Assembly: GCF_003315795.1 (NCBI RefSeq)
Contig: NZ_QMEY01000012.1
Location: 1-64,000, forward strand
Source of the DNA: Spongiactinospora rosea
GTDB taxonomy: Bacteria; Actinomycetota; Actinomycetes; Streptosporangiales; Streptosporangiaceae
Direction of reading: 5' to 3'
Length of the DNA stretch: 64,000 bases
The position numbers and the translations under genes are program-made. Every line of letters begins with the position of its first letter. Within the stretch, counting starts at the first letter, position 1. Below are positions 43,533 to 52,444 of the stretch, one piece after another. The notes beneath the pieces are model-generated. The model did not search any database. It was given only the letters and a program-made list of their open reading frames with translations, and was not told the DNA's origin.

Positions 43533-43709
43533 CGTATTAGACGAAAACGCGAAGAACATAAAACAGGAAAGTCGGAGAACCGGCCACAAGAATTAATCCG
43601 GGGCCTTCCCGAAAAGCTTTCCATTACCCCACCCGGGGGCCGTGAGTTTTCTCCGACGATTGCGTCTCGTGAAACAACACCCTGTGATCTCGCCTGGAGT
43701 TGTGCTGCC

Positions 43710-44900
43710 ATGACCACATCCCCCCCGCCCCCCGCACCCCCGCCCGCACCACGGTCCGGCCGCCTTGGACAAGGCGAACTGCGCCGCCGGGTCGCCGCCT
43801 ACCTCGACGCCCACTCTGGCAGCCACACTCCCGGGCACGTCGCCCGCGAACTGGACCGTTCGGCGGGCGCGGTCAGCAACGCCCTGGACCGCCTCGTCGA
43901 AGACGGCCAGGCCACCCGGACCGACACCCACCCCCGCCGGTACGCCGCCAACGGCAACACCGCAGCCGCCGCAACCCTGGCGACCGGGAGCCCGCCCCCG
44001 GCACGCCCCACCACGCCCGCCTCCAGAACCCCCGCCGGATCGTCGGCCGTGACCCCCACCAGGTCGCCCGGCGCGCCTTCGCCCGCACCCGCCCGAGGCG
44101 AGCGCACAACGGTGGTCGCCCGCCCCGACGGGCGGCCCTACCACCCCCGGCAACTCGCCGACCTGCCCGACGTCACCGCCCTGCGCAAACTCCGTGAGGC
44201 GGGCATCCCGGTCCTGCTGTACGGCCCGCCCGGCACCGGAAAGACCTCCCTGGTCGAGGCCGCCCATCCGGACCTGATCACGGTCGCCGGGGACGGCGAC
44301 ACCACGGTCGCCGATTTCATCGGCGAGTACACCCAAAACCCCGACGGCGGGTACGAGTTCGCCCACGGGCCGCTGGTCACCGCGATGACCGAGGGCCGAT
44401 GCCTGTTCATCGACGACGCCACCCTGATCTCCCCCCGCGTGCTCGCGGTGGTCTATCCGGCGATGGACGGGCGCGGGCAGATCACCGTCAAAGCCCACAA
44501 GGGCGAGACCATCACCGCCGCCCCCGGCTTCTACGTGATCGCCGGGCACAACCCCGGCGTCCATGGCGCAGTGCTCACCCAGGCCCTCGCCTCACGGTTT
44601 TCCGCACAGGTCCATGTGTCCAGCGACTACGACCTGGCCCGCACCCTGAAGATCGACCCCCGCGCCACGAAGATCGCCCGCAACCTCGCCAAACGCGTCG
44701 AGTCCGGCGACATCGGCTGGGCACCCCAGCTCCGCGAACTGATCGCCTTCCAGAAGATCGCCGATGTTCTGGGGACCGACGCCGCGATGGCCAACCTGAT
44801 CGGCATCGCCCCCGAAGAGGATCGCGACCTGGTCGCCGGCGTGGTCGCCACCGTTCACGGCCGCCGCCTCACACCCCTGGCCCTGGGCCGCCAGCTCTAG
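43710..44900 (+). CDS. MoxR-type AAA ATPase with N-terminal winged helix
   Basis: 396 residues. Residues about 17-75 form a winged helix (LRRRVAAYLDAHSGSHTPGH; VARELDRSAGAVSNALDRLV) that recurs at the C-terminus of the protein at 47792-49045. A Pro/Ala-rich linker leads to the MoxR/CbbQ-like AAA module: Walker A LLYGPPGTGKTSLVEAAHPD near 168-187, Walker B GRCLFIDDATLISPRVLAVV, and the sensor region FYVIAGHNPGVHGAVLTQAL followed by an Arg finger (ASRFSAQVHV). Family knowledge: MoxR ATPases work with a vWA partner to remodel proteins; the next gene is a vWA protein. The fused DNA-binding-like domain is unusual for MoxR and suggests DNA or promoter targeting. Confidence 0.85.
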   Translation: MTTSPPPPAPPPAPRSGRLGQGELRRRVAAYLDAHSGSHTPGHVARELDRSAGAVSNALDRLVEDGQATRTDTHPRRYAANGNTAAAATLATGSPPPARPTTPASRTPAGSSAVTPTRSPGAPSPAPARGERTTVVARPDGRPYHPRQLADLPDVTALRKLREAGIPVLLYGPPGTGKTSLVEAAHPDLITVAGDGDTTVADFIGEYTQNPDGGYEFAHGPLVTAMTEGRCLFIDDATLISPRVLAVVYPAMDGRGQITVKAHKGETITAAPGFYVIAGHNPGVHGAVLTQALASRFSAQVHVSSDYDLARTLKIDPRATKIARNLAKRVESGDIGWAPQLRELIAFQKIADVLGTDAAMANLIGIAPEEDRDLVAGVVATVHGRRLTPLALGRQL

Positions 44901-44907
44901 CCCCTAT

Positions 44908-44933
44908 GGGGCGGGGCTCCCACGCCCCGCCCC
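44908..44933 (+). terminator. 9-bp GC hairpin after the AAA gene
   Basis: GGGGCGGGG (44908-44916) and CCCCGCCCC (44925-44933) with an 8-nt loop, directly after the stop at 44900. It may attenuate transcription into the vWA gene. Confidence 0.55.
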
Positions 44934-44989
44934 CTCGCACCGAGACGTACACCCGAACCCTGCAAGACGATCACCACAGAGAGGCCGAC

Positions 44990-47053
44990 ATGTCCCCCGC
45001 CCACATCATCCCCGACCCCGAGGCACCCGCCCCCCGTATGCTTCCCGACGCCTGGCTCACCTTCTCGGCCGCCTTGACCCAAGAGGTCACCGACCTCGCC
45101 GGCCGCGACGACCTCACCGTGTTCTGCGCCCCCGGCAACGGCCACGGCTCCCCGGCGTGTTTCATCCCCGCCAGGGCCGCCATCGAGATCGACGGCGACC
45201 ACCTCGGCTGCGATCCCGCCACCTGCGACCCGCGCCGCCCTTCGGACCGGGAACGCTACCCCGCCCTTTGGGGCGCGCTCATCCACGAGGCCGCGCACGC
45301 CCGCCACAGCCGCTGGACCTATCAGCCCACGGACGCCGAAGGTGAGGAGGCGACGACCGGCACCGGCACCGGCGCGCCCGGCGTCTCCGTAACTGCGCAC
45401 GGCGCGGGCGACCGGGACACGACATCTCACATGAGTGCCTCCACGTCGAGCTCGGCCTACCTTGCCGCCACGCTTTTGGAGGAATCCCGCATCGAGGCCG
45501 CCCAGATCAGCCGCCGCCCTGGCGATCAGCGGTGGCTCCGCGCCTGCATCAGCGACCTCGTTATGGCCGAGTACCGCACCACCCCACCCGCCTCCCCCGA
45601 CGGCGACAGCCCGACCAGCAGCGGCACCGGCGGCACCGGCGGCACCGGAGCCTCCCCCGCCTCACCGGGCGGCACGCCCACCCCGGCATCGCCCGCCGCG
45701 TCCGAGCCCAGCAAGCCTGCGCCGAGCCCCACCTCACCGCCCACACCTTCAACGGCACCCCCCTCCGGCCCGGCCCCCGCCCCGCCCGCAGCGCCCCCGG
45801 AGGAAAAGACACCTGCGGCTGACAAGGAGCCGATGACGCCCTGGCAGGCCGCCTACGCCGCCGGGCTCATCCTGGCCCGCGTCGACACCGGCATCCTCGA
45901 CCGCGACGAAACCGCCCCGCTCACCACCGCCGTGACCACGACCCTGGGCACCGACACCCTCGACAAGCTCGCCGCCATCTGGAAGGCCGCCCACACCACG
46001 CCCGACGACGACTCGAAGGCCATGACCGACCTCGGCCGCCGCTGGTGCGAGACGATCGGCGTCGACCCCGACCAACCGCCGCCGCCCGCCCCCGGCACCG
46101 GCGACGACGCGAGCGACGGGAGCGGTGTTCCCGCCGCCGTCAGCGCCACCCTGGAGGCGATCACCGCCACCGACGCCGGCGACGACGCGATCCCGCTCCC
46201 CGGAGACGCCAAGCGTGACGTGGAGCGCGCACACCGCAAGCGCGCCGCCGCTACCGCCCGGCGCGTCTTCGACCCGCGCGGCCGAGCGCCCAAGTCCGGC
46301 GTGGGAAAGACCGCGATCGGAGGCGAGCGCCCGCCCACCCCCACCGAGCAGGCCGCCGCCCGAAAGCTCGCCCGGCACCTGCGCGCCGCCACCTACCGCG
46401 AACCCGTCACGACGACCACCACCTCGGCCGCCCCGCCCGGCCGGTTGCGGATGCGCGCCGCCCTGGCCGCCGACGCCCAGCGCGCCGCAGGCGCGGTCCC
46501 CACCGCCGAACCCTTCACCCAGACCCACCGCCGCCCCACCCCCGTACCGCCGCTACGCGTGGGCATTGCGTGCGACGTGTCCGGATCCATGTACGCACTC
46601 GCCGACCCGATCGCCTCGGCCGCCTGGATCCTGGCCCGCGCAACCGGCCACCTACCCGAGGCGACCAGCGCGACCGTCATATTCGGCGACCGCGTTCGCG
46701 TGATCACCCGCCCCGGCCGCGCCCCCGCCTCGGTGACCACCTTCCCCGCTCTCGATGGCACCGAGGAGTTCTGCGACGCCGTCGACGCCCTTGACGCTGC
46801 CCTCGGGCTGTCCCAGCCTGGTGCCGCCCGCCTGCTGGTCGTCGTGTCTGACGGTGTCTTCGTCGCCCCTGGGGAGATCTCCGGTGGCACCTGCCGCATC
46901 GCCCGTCTCAAGGCGACCGGATGCGGCATCTTGTGGCTCGCCTTCGGCGACACCCGTCCCCTCCCCGGGAGCGAGGTAGCCGTGCTGTCCGATCCCACGG
47001 ACGCGGCCACCGTGATCGGCAAGGCCGCCGTCCGCGCCCTCACACATCTCTAA
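44990..47053 (+). CDS. metallopeptidase-like and vWA domain protein (DUF2201/CobT-like)
   Basis: 687 residues from ATG 44990. The N-terminal region has a zinc-peptidase-like HExxH motif (ALIHEAAHARHSRW, near residue 98) and EESRIEAAQISRRPGDQRWL, the third-ligand type Glu, as in the putative metallopeptidase domain of DUF2201 proteins. A long Pro/Ser/Thr linker (about 200-280) follows. The C-terminus is a vWA domain with a complete MIDAS: GIACDVSGSMYALADPIASA near 528, conserved Thr/Asp in VTTFPALDGTEEFCDAVDAL, and LLVVVSDGVFVAPGE. Family knowledge: DUF2201-like vWA proteins pair with MoxR ATPases, here the gene just upstream. Whether the HExxH site is active is unknown. Confidence 0.84.
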   Translation: MSPAHIIPDPEAPAPRMLPDAWLTFSAALTQEVTDLAGRDDLTVFCAPGNGHGSPACFIPARAAIEIDGDHLGCDPATCDPRRPSDRERYPALWGALIHEAAHARHSRWTYQPTDAEGEEATTGTGTGAPGVSVTAHGAGDRDTTSHMSASTSSSAYLAATLLEESRIEAAQISRRPGDQRWLRACISDLVMAEYRTTPPASPDGDSPTSSGTGGTGGTGASPASPGGTPTPASPAASEPSKPAPSPTSPPTPSTAPPSGPAPAPPAAPPEEKTPAADKEPMTPWQAAYAAGLILARVDTGILDRDETAPLTTAVTTTLGTDTLDKLAAIWKAAHTTPDDDSKAMTDLGRRWCETIGVDPDQPPPPAPGTGDDASDGSGVPAAVSATLEAITATDAGDDAIPLPGDAKRDVERAHRKRAAATARRVFDPRGRAPKSGVGKTAIGGERPPTPTEQAAARKLARHLRAATYREPVTTTTTSAAPPGRLRMRAALAADAQRAAGAVPTAEPFTQTHRRPTPVPPLRVGIACDVSGSMYALADPIASAAWILARATGHLPEATSATVIFGDRVRVITRPGRAPASVTTFPALDGTEEFCDAVDALDAALGLSQPGAARLLVVVSDGVFVAPGEISGGTCRIARLKATGCGILWLAFGDTRPLPGSEVAVLSDPTDAATVIGKAAVRALTHL
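46469..46507 (+). repeat. 39-nt exact repeat, copy 1 (in vWA gene)
   Basis: Identical to 48374-48412 and read in the same frame in both genes, giving Ala-Asp-Ala-Gln-Arg-Ala-Ala-Gly-Ala-Val-Pro-Thr-Ala. The flanking sequences are unrelated. Confidence 0.85.
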
Positions 47054-47063
47054 CCGTCCCGCT

Positions 47064-47101
47064 CTCCGGGGCGGGGTGGCTGGCGCCACCCCGCCTCGGA
47101 G
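47064..47101. terminator. strong terminator hairpin after the vWA gene
   Basis: GGCGGGGTGGC (47070-47080) and GCCACCCCGCC (47085-47095) form an 11-bp stem with a 4-nt loop, flanked by a second 5-bp stem CTCCG/CGGAG (47064-47068 with 47097-47101). It starts ten bases after the stop codon. Confidence 0.75.
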
Positions 47102-47791
47102 GCCGAAAACATCCTCAGACCCATCAGCGCACCGTCACCGACCACAGCACACATGCGGGCATGTAGTACGAAAATCCGACGCGAACGATAGCGGCGGAAT
47201 GACAATCGAGACGGTGAAACATGGAGTAGACCGCCTCCGATCCAGGTCACGCCCGACCCACACCCTGGATTATACGAGGCATTCCGCACGCTTGCCGGAC
47301 GGTATTGCCCGCGTCAATACGCCACGACCGTGATGGCGGGATAGTTCATGAGCGCATCGATTAAGGGCAGGGATACGATTTCCCCGCGAGGCGCCGACGC
47401 AGGGCTACGCCTGGTGCCGGCAATGCGATCACAGCGGCCACCGCTACGTCATGCACCTGACTCGCAGACGCGCGCTCGTGCCCGACTTCCTCTGCGAGGG
47501 GCGCTGACCGCGGAGGGCCAACCGCACCCTCCGACGGCTGCGAGCGCCGGACCGCCTCTCCCGCACCGCGCTTCTCCTCCCACGGCCATTCTCGCGAGAG
47601 GAAATACCGCCAGGAGAATAGCACTGGTTATGCCGGTAACCGTCTCCAGCCCTTCCCGTGACACTATTTCTTTCCAGCTGGGCTTGAAGGTCCTTGATTA
47701 TCGAGCGATGGTCGTCTCCGAGCCGGGACCCCCCGGATTCCGCCGTAGACCCGGCAGTCCGGATTTCACCATTCCGAGAGGATTAACAAAC
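47102..47791. other. 690-nt region without a supported gene
   Basis: Leads from the vWA terminator to the winged-helix gene. A frame around 47420-47510 reads WCRQCDHSGHRYVMHLTRRR, a zinc-finger-like string, but no start codon opens this frame; it might join ATG 47348 by a frameshift. It may be a relic. Local AT-rich patches near 47640-47700 and 47170-47290 could hold promoters. Confidence 0.35.
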
Positions 47792-49045
47792 ATGGCCCGC
47801 AAACCCCGTACACCCACCCGAGCGGGCGGGACCACCCCGTCCGGGGCGGCCGACATTCCCCCCGACGCCCCCGCTCCCCCGGCCCCGGGCACCCAGCCCG
47901 CCGACAACCGCGCGGGGGCCGCAGACACGATTTGGGCGGCGCTGGTGGCCGCCCCCCAGGGGGCCACCGCCGCCCAAATCGCCCGCACCGCCGCCGTTGC
48001 CGCGACCACCGCCCGCAAGTCCCTCATCGACCTGGAGCGCCAGGGCCGCGCCCGCCGCACCCGTCCCGACACGACCGGCACCCGCACCGCCGACACCTGG
48101 TTCCCGGTCATCCCCAACCCGTCTGCCGACGCCTCCGCTGAGGGCGAGACCAGCATCGACGATGGCGACCCCGCCCCCGCCGACGCGGGGATCGGACCGC
48201 AGGAGACCGACCTGGCCCCGTCCGTACCCGCCTGCGACGGCCCGCCCAAGGCGGCCGGTCCCGGCGAGCCGCAGGACCGCACGACTGATGCCCCCGGCGA
48301 CGTTCCGAAGGCCGGAACAACCGTAGCGGCCGGGGCTCGCCCCGAGACCCCCGCGCACGAGGCCACCGAGAACGCCGACGCCCAGCGCGCCGCAGGCGCG
48401 GTCCCCACCGCCCAGCAAGACGCCGACGTCGCTTCCTCCTCCGGGGAACCGGCCGTCCTCACACCCGACGCGACGCCGAACTCCGACTCCGAGGACCACG
48501 ACATCGGTCAGGTGTCGCCGGTGGCCGAAGCCGACGCTGCCCAGGAAGCGGCCGATCCCGCCCCTACCGCCCCGGGCGAGGCGGAGGCGGCGCCCAAGGA
48601 GACCACAGCGACAATGGAGGGCACAGCCGACGAACTGGCCGAAGCCGACCAGGAACTGCGGCGCTTCGCCGAGCTGGTCGCCCGCGCCAGCGAAGCCGTG
48701 ACGGCGGCGCGCGGGACGATCGAGGATGGCGAGGCCGGTCTGACCGACCTGGTCGAGCAGATATACACCGACGCCGCCCGCATCCGCCGCGCCGTCAAAT
48801 CGGCACTAGCCAATAAGGCCGCGCAGGCGCGTGGCCGAGCCGTCAGCCGTCCCGGCACACTACGGACCAAGATCGCCACGCACCTGGCCGCTCACCCCGA
48901 CGCCGAGTTCACCCCCTACGAGCTCGGCAAGGCGCTCGGGCACTCCTCCGGCGCGGTCACCGTCGCGCTGGACCGGCTGGTGGCTCTCGGCCAGGCCGCC
49001 CAGGTCTGTGACCGGCCCCGCCGCTTCGCCCACCACACCTCCTGA
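47792..49045 (+). CDS. acidic low-complexity protein with two winged-helix-like ends
   Basis: 417 residues from ATG 47792 (AGAGGA about eight bases upstream). The N-terminal part has a MarR-like helix-turn-helix (IWAALVAAPQGATAAQIART; ATTARKSLIDLERQGRARRT) and ends in TADTWFPV. A long Asp/Glu/Ala/Pro-rich segment (about 110-280) is probably disordered. A coiled coil follows (ELAEADQELRRFAELVARAS). The C-terminal winged helix (IATHLAAHPDAEFTPYELGK; HSSGAVTVALDRLVALGQAA) closely matches the N-terminus of the AAA ATPase at 43710. The two proteins may therefore recognise the same DNA site or interact. Function unknown. Confidence 0.7.
   Translation: MARKPRTPTRAGGTTPSGAADIPPDAPAPPAPGTQPADNRAGAADTIWAALVAAPQGATAAQIARTAAVAATTARKSLIDLERQGRARRTRPDTTGTRTADTWFPVIPNPSADASAEGETSIDDGDPAPADAGIGPQETDLAPSVPACDGPPKAAGPGEPQDRTTDAPGDVPKAGTTVAAGARPETPAHEATENADAQRAAGAVPTAQQDADVASSSGEPAVLTPDATPNSDSEDHDIGQVSPVAEADAAQEAADPAPTAPGEAEAAPKETTATMEGTADELAEADQELRRFAELVARASEAVTAARGTIEDGEAGLTDLVEQIYTDAARIRRAVKSALANKAAQARGRAVSRPGTLRTKIATHLAAHPDAEFTPYELGKALGHSSGAVTVALDRLVALGQAAQVCDRPRRFAHHTS
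48374..48412 (+). repeat. 39-nt exact repeat, copy 2 (in winged-helix gene)
   Basis: Exact copy of 46469-46507 inside the disordered acidic segment, in the same reading frame. Confidence 0.85.
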
Positions 49046-49129
49046 CCTGATCGCGGATGCCCGGCACGTCGGCGTGCCGGGCACCCGCCCCCGCCCTGCA
49101 TGCGACGCATCTGAAGGAGAGCGAACGCC

Positions 49130-49651
49130 GTGACCAGGAAACGCGCCCCGCTGATCCCTGATGACCTGGAAGTCCAGCGGCGGCTGGTCCTCGCCTGCGA
49201 AGCCCGCCGCCGTGACCTGCGGCTGTCCGCCCGGCAGGTGGCCGCCCTCGCCCAGCTCCCCAAGGGGGCGATCACCGGCATGGAATCCCGTGCCCGCCGC
49301 GCCCCGTACGGCAGCGAGCAACTGTCGTTCACCCTCGCCTCACTGATCGCCTACGCACGCGGGGTCGGGCTGATCCCGCAGCTCGTCGCGGACGAGTCCT
49401 ACCGGCCCCCCGCTACGCGGGAAATCGGCATGAACGGCGGCTTCCAGCGGCGGCACCGCGCCACCGCCCGCCGCGAACAAGCGGTCAAGCTCAGAACCGA
49501 TGGCTGGACGATGGCCGCCATTGCCGCTCACCTGGGCGTCAGTCCCAGCGCGGTGTATCGCTACCTCAATCCCTCCCCGCCCATGGGAGCTCCGGCAACC
49601 GACACGAGTTCCGGAAGCGGGCCGGGTACCCGGCGGCACGACGACCCGTGA
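49130..49651 (+). CDS. small HTH protein with XRE-like and Hin-like helices
   Basis: 173 residues; GTG 49130 preceded by GAAGGAG. The N-terminal half is XRE-like (CEARRRDLRLSARQVAALAQ; LPKGAITGMESRARRAPYGS) and a second helix-turn-helix lies near the C-terminus (LRTDGWTMAAIAAHLGVSPS; AVYRYLN), as in resolvase/Hin-type DNA-binding domains. Probably a transcriptional regulator of the accessory region. It is 84 bases downstream of the winged-helix gene on the same strand and convergent with the DUF2637 gene. Confidence 0.7.
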   Translation: MTRKRAPLIPDDLEVQRRLVLACEARRRDLRLSARQVAALAQLPKGAITGMESRARRAPYGSEQLSFTLASLIAYARGVGLIPQLVADESYRPPATREIGMNGGFQRRHRATARREQAVKLRTDGWTMAAIAAHLGVSPSAVYRYLNPSPPMGAPATDTSSGSGPGTRRHDDP

Positions 49652-49838
49652 CGAACGCCGCGGACGCATCCGCCACCGCCCCGGGCTGCCCGCCCGCCCC
49701 GGACGTCATCGGGCAGCCCGGGCACGCGACTGCAACGCACAGGCCCAACGTTCTGCCTACCTGCGCCCCGTTCCTCGAAGAGGGCCCGCGAACCCTCCAG
49801 CAGGTATCGATGACGCAAACACAGACACCACACCACGG

Positions 49839-50987
49839 CTAAAGACCCGCCCGTCGGGCGAGGAAGTCGCGGACGGCTTGATCTCGCTCGTGGCCGATGC
49901 CCAGTTCGGCCTTCAGGATGCTGGGCAGTTCTCCCGTGGCCACCTCGGTGATGAATCGGCCGGCCGCATGGTGAAGCAGGTCATCCGGAGCGCGGGCGTT
50001 CGCCTCGACCTCGGGCAGGCCCTTCCTATCACCGGATACGTCGAAATCTGCGCCAAAGGTCTCAGGCGACCGTCCTGGCAGGCCGGCTTCTGGCCAGGAC
50101 GCATCTCCGGCCTCGGCCGTCTGTGATGCCACCTCATCGCGCCCCGATGCCACGCGCCGCGCCGGTTCCTCCTGGTCCGAATCGGGCCGATCCTGGTGCG
50201 GCTCTGCTGTTTCGCCGCCCGGTGCGGGCCGCGCGGACGGCCCCTGTGGGGGCCACCGCACCGCGAGGGCGGCCGGGCGGTGTGTCGGCGGGTGAGGAAC
50301 ATCGGCGCGGGGATCAGGTACTCCGCCTTTCACGCCAGATGGGTCGGGAAGATGCGCCGGCCGGTCTCCGTCCTGGGCGAACCTCGCAGGCGGTGTGGCG
50401 GGCGCGGTCGCCGCCCCCTGCCCGGCCATCGGATGGCGCGTGGACCAGCCGGCCGAGGCCGTGGTGCCTGGCGGTGCGTTGACCGGCTCGGCCGGGGCGG
50501 GTGAGGCAGCCGGGTCGGTGACCTGCCCGGCCTGGATGATGGCGCCGACCGGAGACTGCTGCTGGTCGCGAGTGGCGATGCTGAGCAGATGGGCCAGGCC
50601 ACCCAGCGCGACCGGCGGGACGATGCTGACCGCTACCACCAGGATCCACGTCGAGCGCCCCAGGCTCAGCACGCCGGCCTCGATGAGGTGGTACACCGCG
50701 TTGGCCAGGACCGAGGCGCTCACCGCCGCCAGGGCGTGGCGGAACGCTTGGCGGCGCACTGGGGCGGAGTAGGCGCGTTGGTTGGTGGCGATCCGGGTGG
50801 CTCCCACCCCGTAGGCGTCGACGGTGAGCGGGAGCAGCCAGGCGAGATGGAGGTCGGCGTCGGCGATGCGGATGGAAGCGGTCCAGCCGGCGAGGAAGCC
50901 GAGACCGGCTTGGGCGGTGAAGGACGCGATGATGGTCGAGGCCGCGACCAGACTGACGGTGACGATCAAAATCCAGTCGCGTTTCAC
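49839..50987 (-). CDS. DUF2637 (SpdB-like) membrane protein
   Basis: 382 residues from GTG 50987. The N-terminal ~140 residues have four hydrophobic segments with the DUF2637 pattern: VTVSLVAASTIIASFTAQAG, ADLHLAWLLPLTVDAYGVGA, ALAAVSASVLANAVYHLIEA, LVVAVSIVPPVALGGLAHLL. A long Pro/Asp-rich cytoplasmic region follows, then a conserved-looking helical end (GRFITEVATGELPSILKAEL; GHERDQAVRDFLARRAG). Family knowledge: DUF2637/SpdB proteins are typical of actinomycete plasmids and integrative elements, where they are linked to intramycelial spread. Its start overlaps the LysR stop by four bases. Confidence 0.82.
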   Translation of the reverse strand: MKRDWILIVTVSLVAASTIIASFTAQAGLGFLAGWTASIRIADADLHLAWLLPLTVDAYGVGATRIATNQRAYSAPVRRQAFRHALAAVSASVLANAVYHLIEAGVLSLGRSTWILVVAVSIVPPVALGGLAHLLSIATRDQQQSPVGAIIQAGQVTDPAASPAPAEPVNAPPGTTASAGWSTRHPMAGQGAATAPATPPARFAQDGDRPAHLPDPSGVKGGVPDPRADVPHPPTHRPAALAVRWPPQGPSARPAPGGETAEPHQDRPDSDQEEPARRVASGRDEVASQTAEAGDASWPEAGLPGRSPETFGADFDVSGDRKGLPEVEANARAPDDLLHHAAGRFITEVATGELPSILKAELGIGHERDQAVRDFLARRAGL

Positions 50988-52012
50988 CGCGCCTCCGCCG
51001 GCGTGGTCTGCCCCGCTGTCCGCCTCGCTTCCCCGGGCTTCTTGGTCTCTTCCCGGCGCCTGAGCCGGTGCTCGGTGACGGCTTCGGCCAAAGCCAGCAC
51101 CCGCTCATCCGGGCCGGAGCGGTGCCAGATGAGCGCGACCTGGGTCGCGGGCAGGTCCACCACCGTGGGGAAGACCACATCGGCTCCGAAGAAGTGACGG
51201 TGCAAGGAAGGGACGCAGATGGCGATGCCGTGCCCGGCGGCCACGTGGGCGCGCAGGTCCCGCAATCCGGCCACGGGACGTCCCGGGCGGTGGTGCGCCG
51301 TGTCGGCCTTCCCGGCCCGCACAGCCGGGCCGGGCGGGGCGGGGAACGGGCCACTGAACGTGGCGCGGCAGGCCGGGTGGGTGGTGGGCAGATGCAGCAG
51401 GGGGCGATCTTGTAGCTTGGTGAGATCCGCCGCACTGACCGTGGGCTGGTGGGCGAGCCGGTGGGAGCGGGCCACGGCCAGGCTCCAGGGTTCGGCGGCC
51501 AGGACCGGTCCGGTGACCAGGTCGGGATCATCGACCGGTAGCCGGGCCAGGAGGGCGTCTACCAGCCCGTCGCGCAGCGACCGGGAGGTCTCGGCGGCGT
51601 TGTCGAGGGGGCCGGTGTGGATCTCGATGGTGCAGCCGGGGTGTTCGTGGGCGATCGCCTGCAGAACTGGGCCGCTCACTTCACCGAGGGCGGGTTCAGC
51701 CAGACCGAGGCGGATCCGGCCTGTGATACGGCTGGGGGCGGTGCGTACCTCTTCGATGCCCGCCAGAAGCTGCTCATATGGCGAGGTGATGAGGCCGCAC
51801 AGGCGATGCCCGGCCGCGGTCAAGGTGACGCTACGGCTGGTCCGGCGGAACAGCGGCGTCCCGACCTGGCTTTCCAGACGCCGGATGAGCTGGGACAGAC
51901 GGACCCGGGAGATGCCGAGCTGCTGGGCCGTTCGAGTGAAATGCAACTCCTGGGCCAAGGCGAGGAAACCACGCAAGGAGGCTAGGTCCGGGGCGTGATC
52001 GCTGGCGTTCAT
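50984..52012 (-). CDS. LysR family transcriptional regulator
   Basis: 342 residues. ATG 52012 is chosen because GAGGAGGG lies eight bases upstream; the frame is open further upstream. The N-terminal winged HTH is standard (LASLRGFLALAQELHFTRTA; QQLGISRVRLSQLIRRLESQ; VGTPLFRRTSRSVTLTAAGH). The effector-binding domain follows (ITGRIRLGLAEPALGEVSGP; LRDGLVDALLARLPVDDPDL). The Gly-Arg-Pro-Val loop region and a Lys/Arg-rich tail are extra. Family knowledge: LysR regulators control a divergent or linked gene; here the P-loop repeat gene is divergent and the DUF2637 gene is co-transcribed. The effector is unknown. Confidence 0.88.
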   Translation of the reverse strand: MNASDHAPDLASLRGFLALAQELHFTRTAQQLGISRVRLSQLIRRLESQVGTPLFRRTSRSVTLTAAGHRLCGLITSPYEQLLAGIEEVRTAPSRITGRIRLGLAEPALGEVSGPVLQAIAHEHPGCTIEIHTGPLDNAAETSRSLRDGLVDALLARLPVDDPDLVTGPVLAAEPWSLAVARSHRLAHQPTVSAADLTKLQDRPLLHLPTTHPACRATFSGPFPAPPGPAVRAGKADTAHHRPGRPVAGLRDLRAHVAAGHGIAICVPSLHRHFFGADVVFPTVVDLPATQVALIWHRSGPDERVLALAEAVTEHRLRRREETKKPGEARRTAGQTTPAEAR

Positions 52013-52444
52013 CGATGCCCTCCTCATCGCAAAGGGGCGAGCCGGTCGAGGTTCACGTCGCCGAGTGCACCGGGCGGAGATTGCACGAACCATTGCACGG
52101 ACCACTGGCTAGGGCGGCGTCAGTTGGGATTTGAGATCTCGGCCAGGCCCTGGAATGGCCCCCTGAACAGCCGATGTCGGGATGATGGTGCGGCTTGTGC
52201 TCTCGGGGCTGCCCTCGACCCTCCGCCCATCGAGATCACCGCCCGTCCGCCGGGCGCGATGGCAGGCGTCAAGGAAGGCCGGGCGATGCCCTCGCCTCGA
52301 TGCCCAAGGCGGGGCGGTGGTGTCTGCTTCTCTTTTACCCAGGGTCTCGCGTGTCCTGGGCGGTGCCTGCTTCAGGTGTCACGGGTGCATTGCAGCCCGG
52401 TATGGTCACCAGCGGACCGGCCGGTGTCGTAGCAGGCTGGGAAG
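52013..52444. promoter_or_regulatory. divergent control region between LysR and repeat-ATPase genes
   Basis: 432 bases between divergent genes, where LysR regulators usually act. A weak candidate promoter for the plus-strand gene is TGTCAC (52377-52382) and TATGGT (52401-52406), 18 bases apart. No gene recognised. Confidence 0.35.

Larger units (their letters stand above)
42853..43709. other. 857-nt intergenic region with regulatory features
   Basis: Contains the small ORF at 42946-43062, a perfect 16-nt palindrome at 43477-43492, and a candidate promoter at 43503-43532. GC drops from about 43380 to 43620, as expected for the control region of the AAA/vWA genes that follow. No other gene recognised. 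Confidence 0.5.

Noticed and set aside
47348..47512. Zinc-finger-like string WCRQCDHSGHRY in a frame around 47420-47510
   Set aside because: The frame has no start codon and would need a frameshift to join ATG 47348; kept only as a possible relic.
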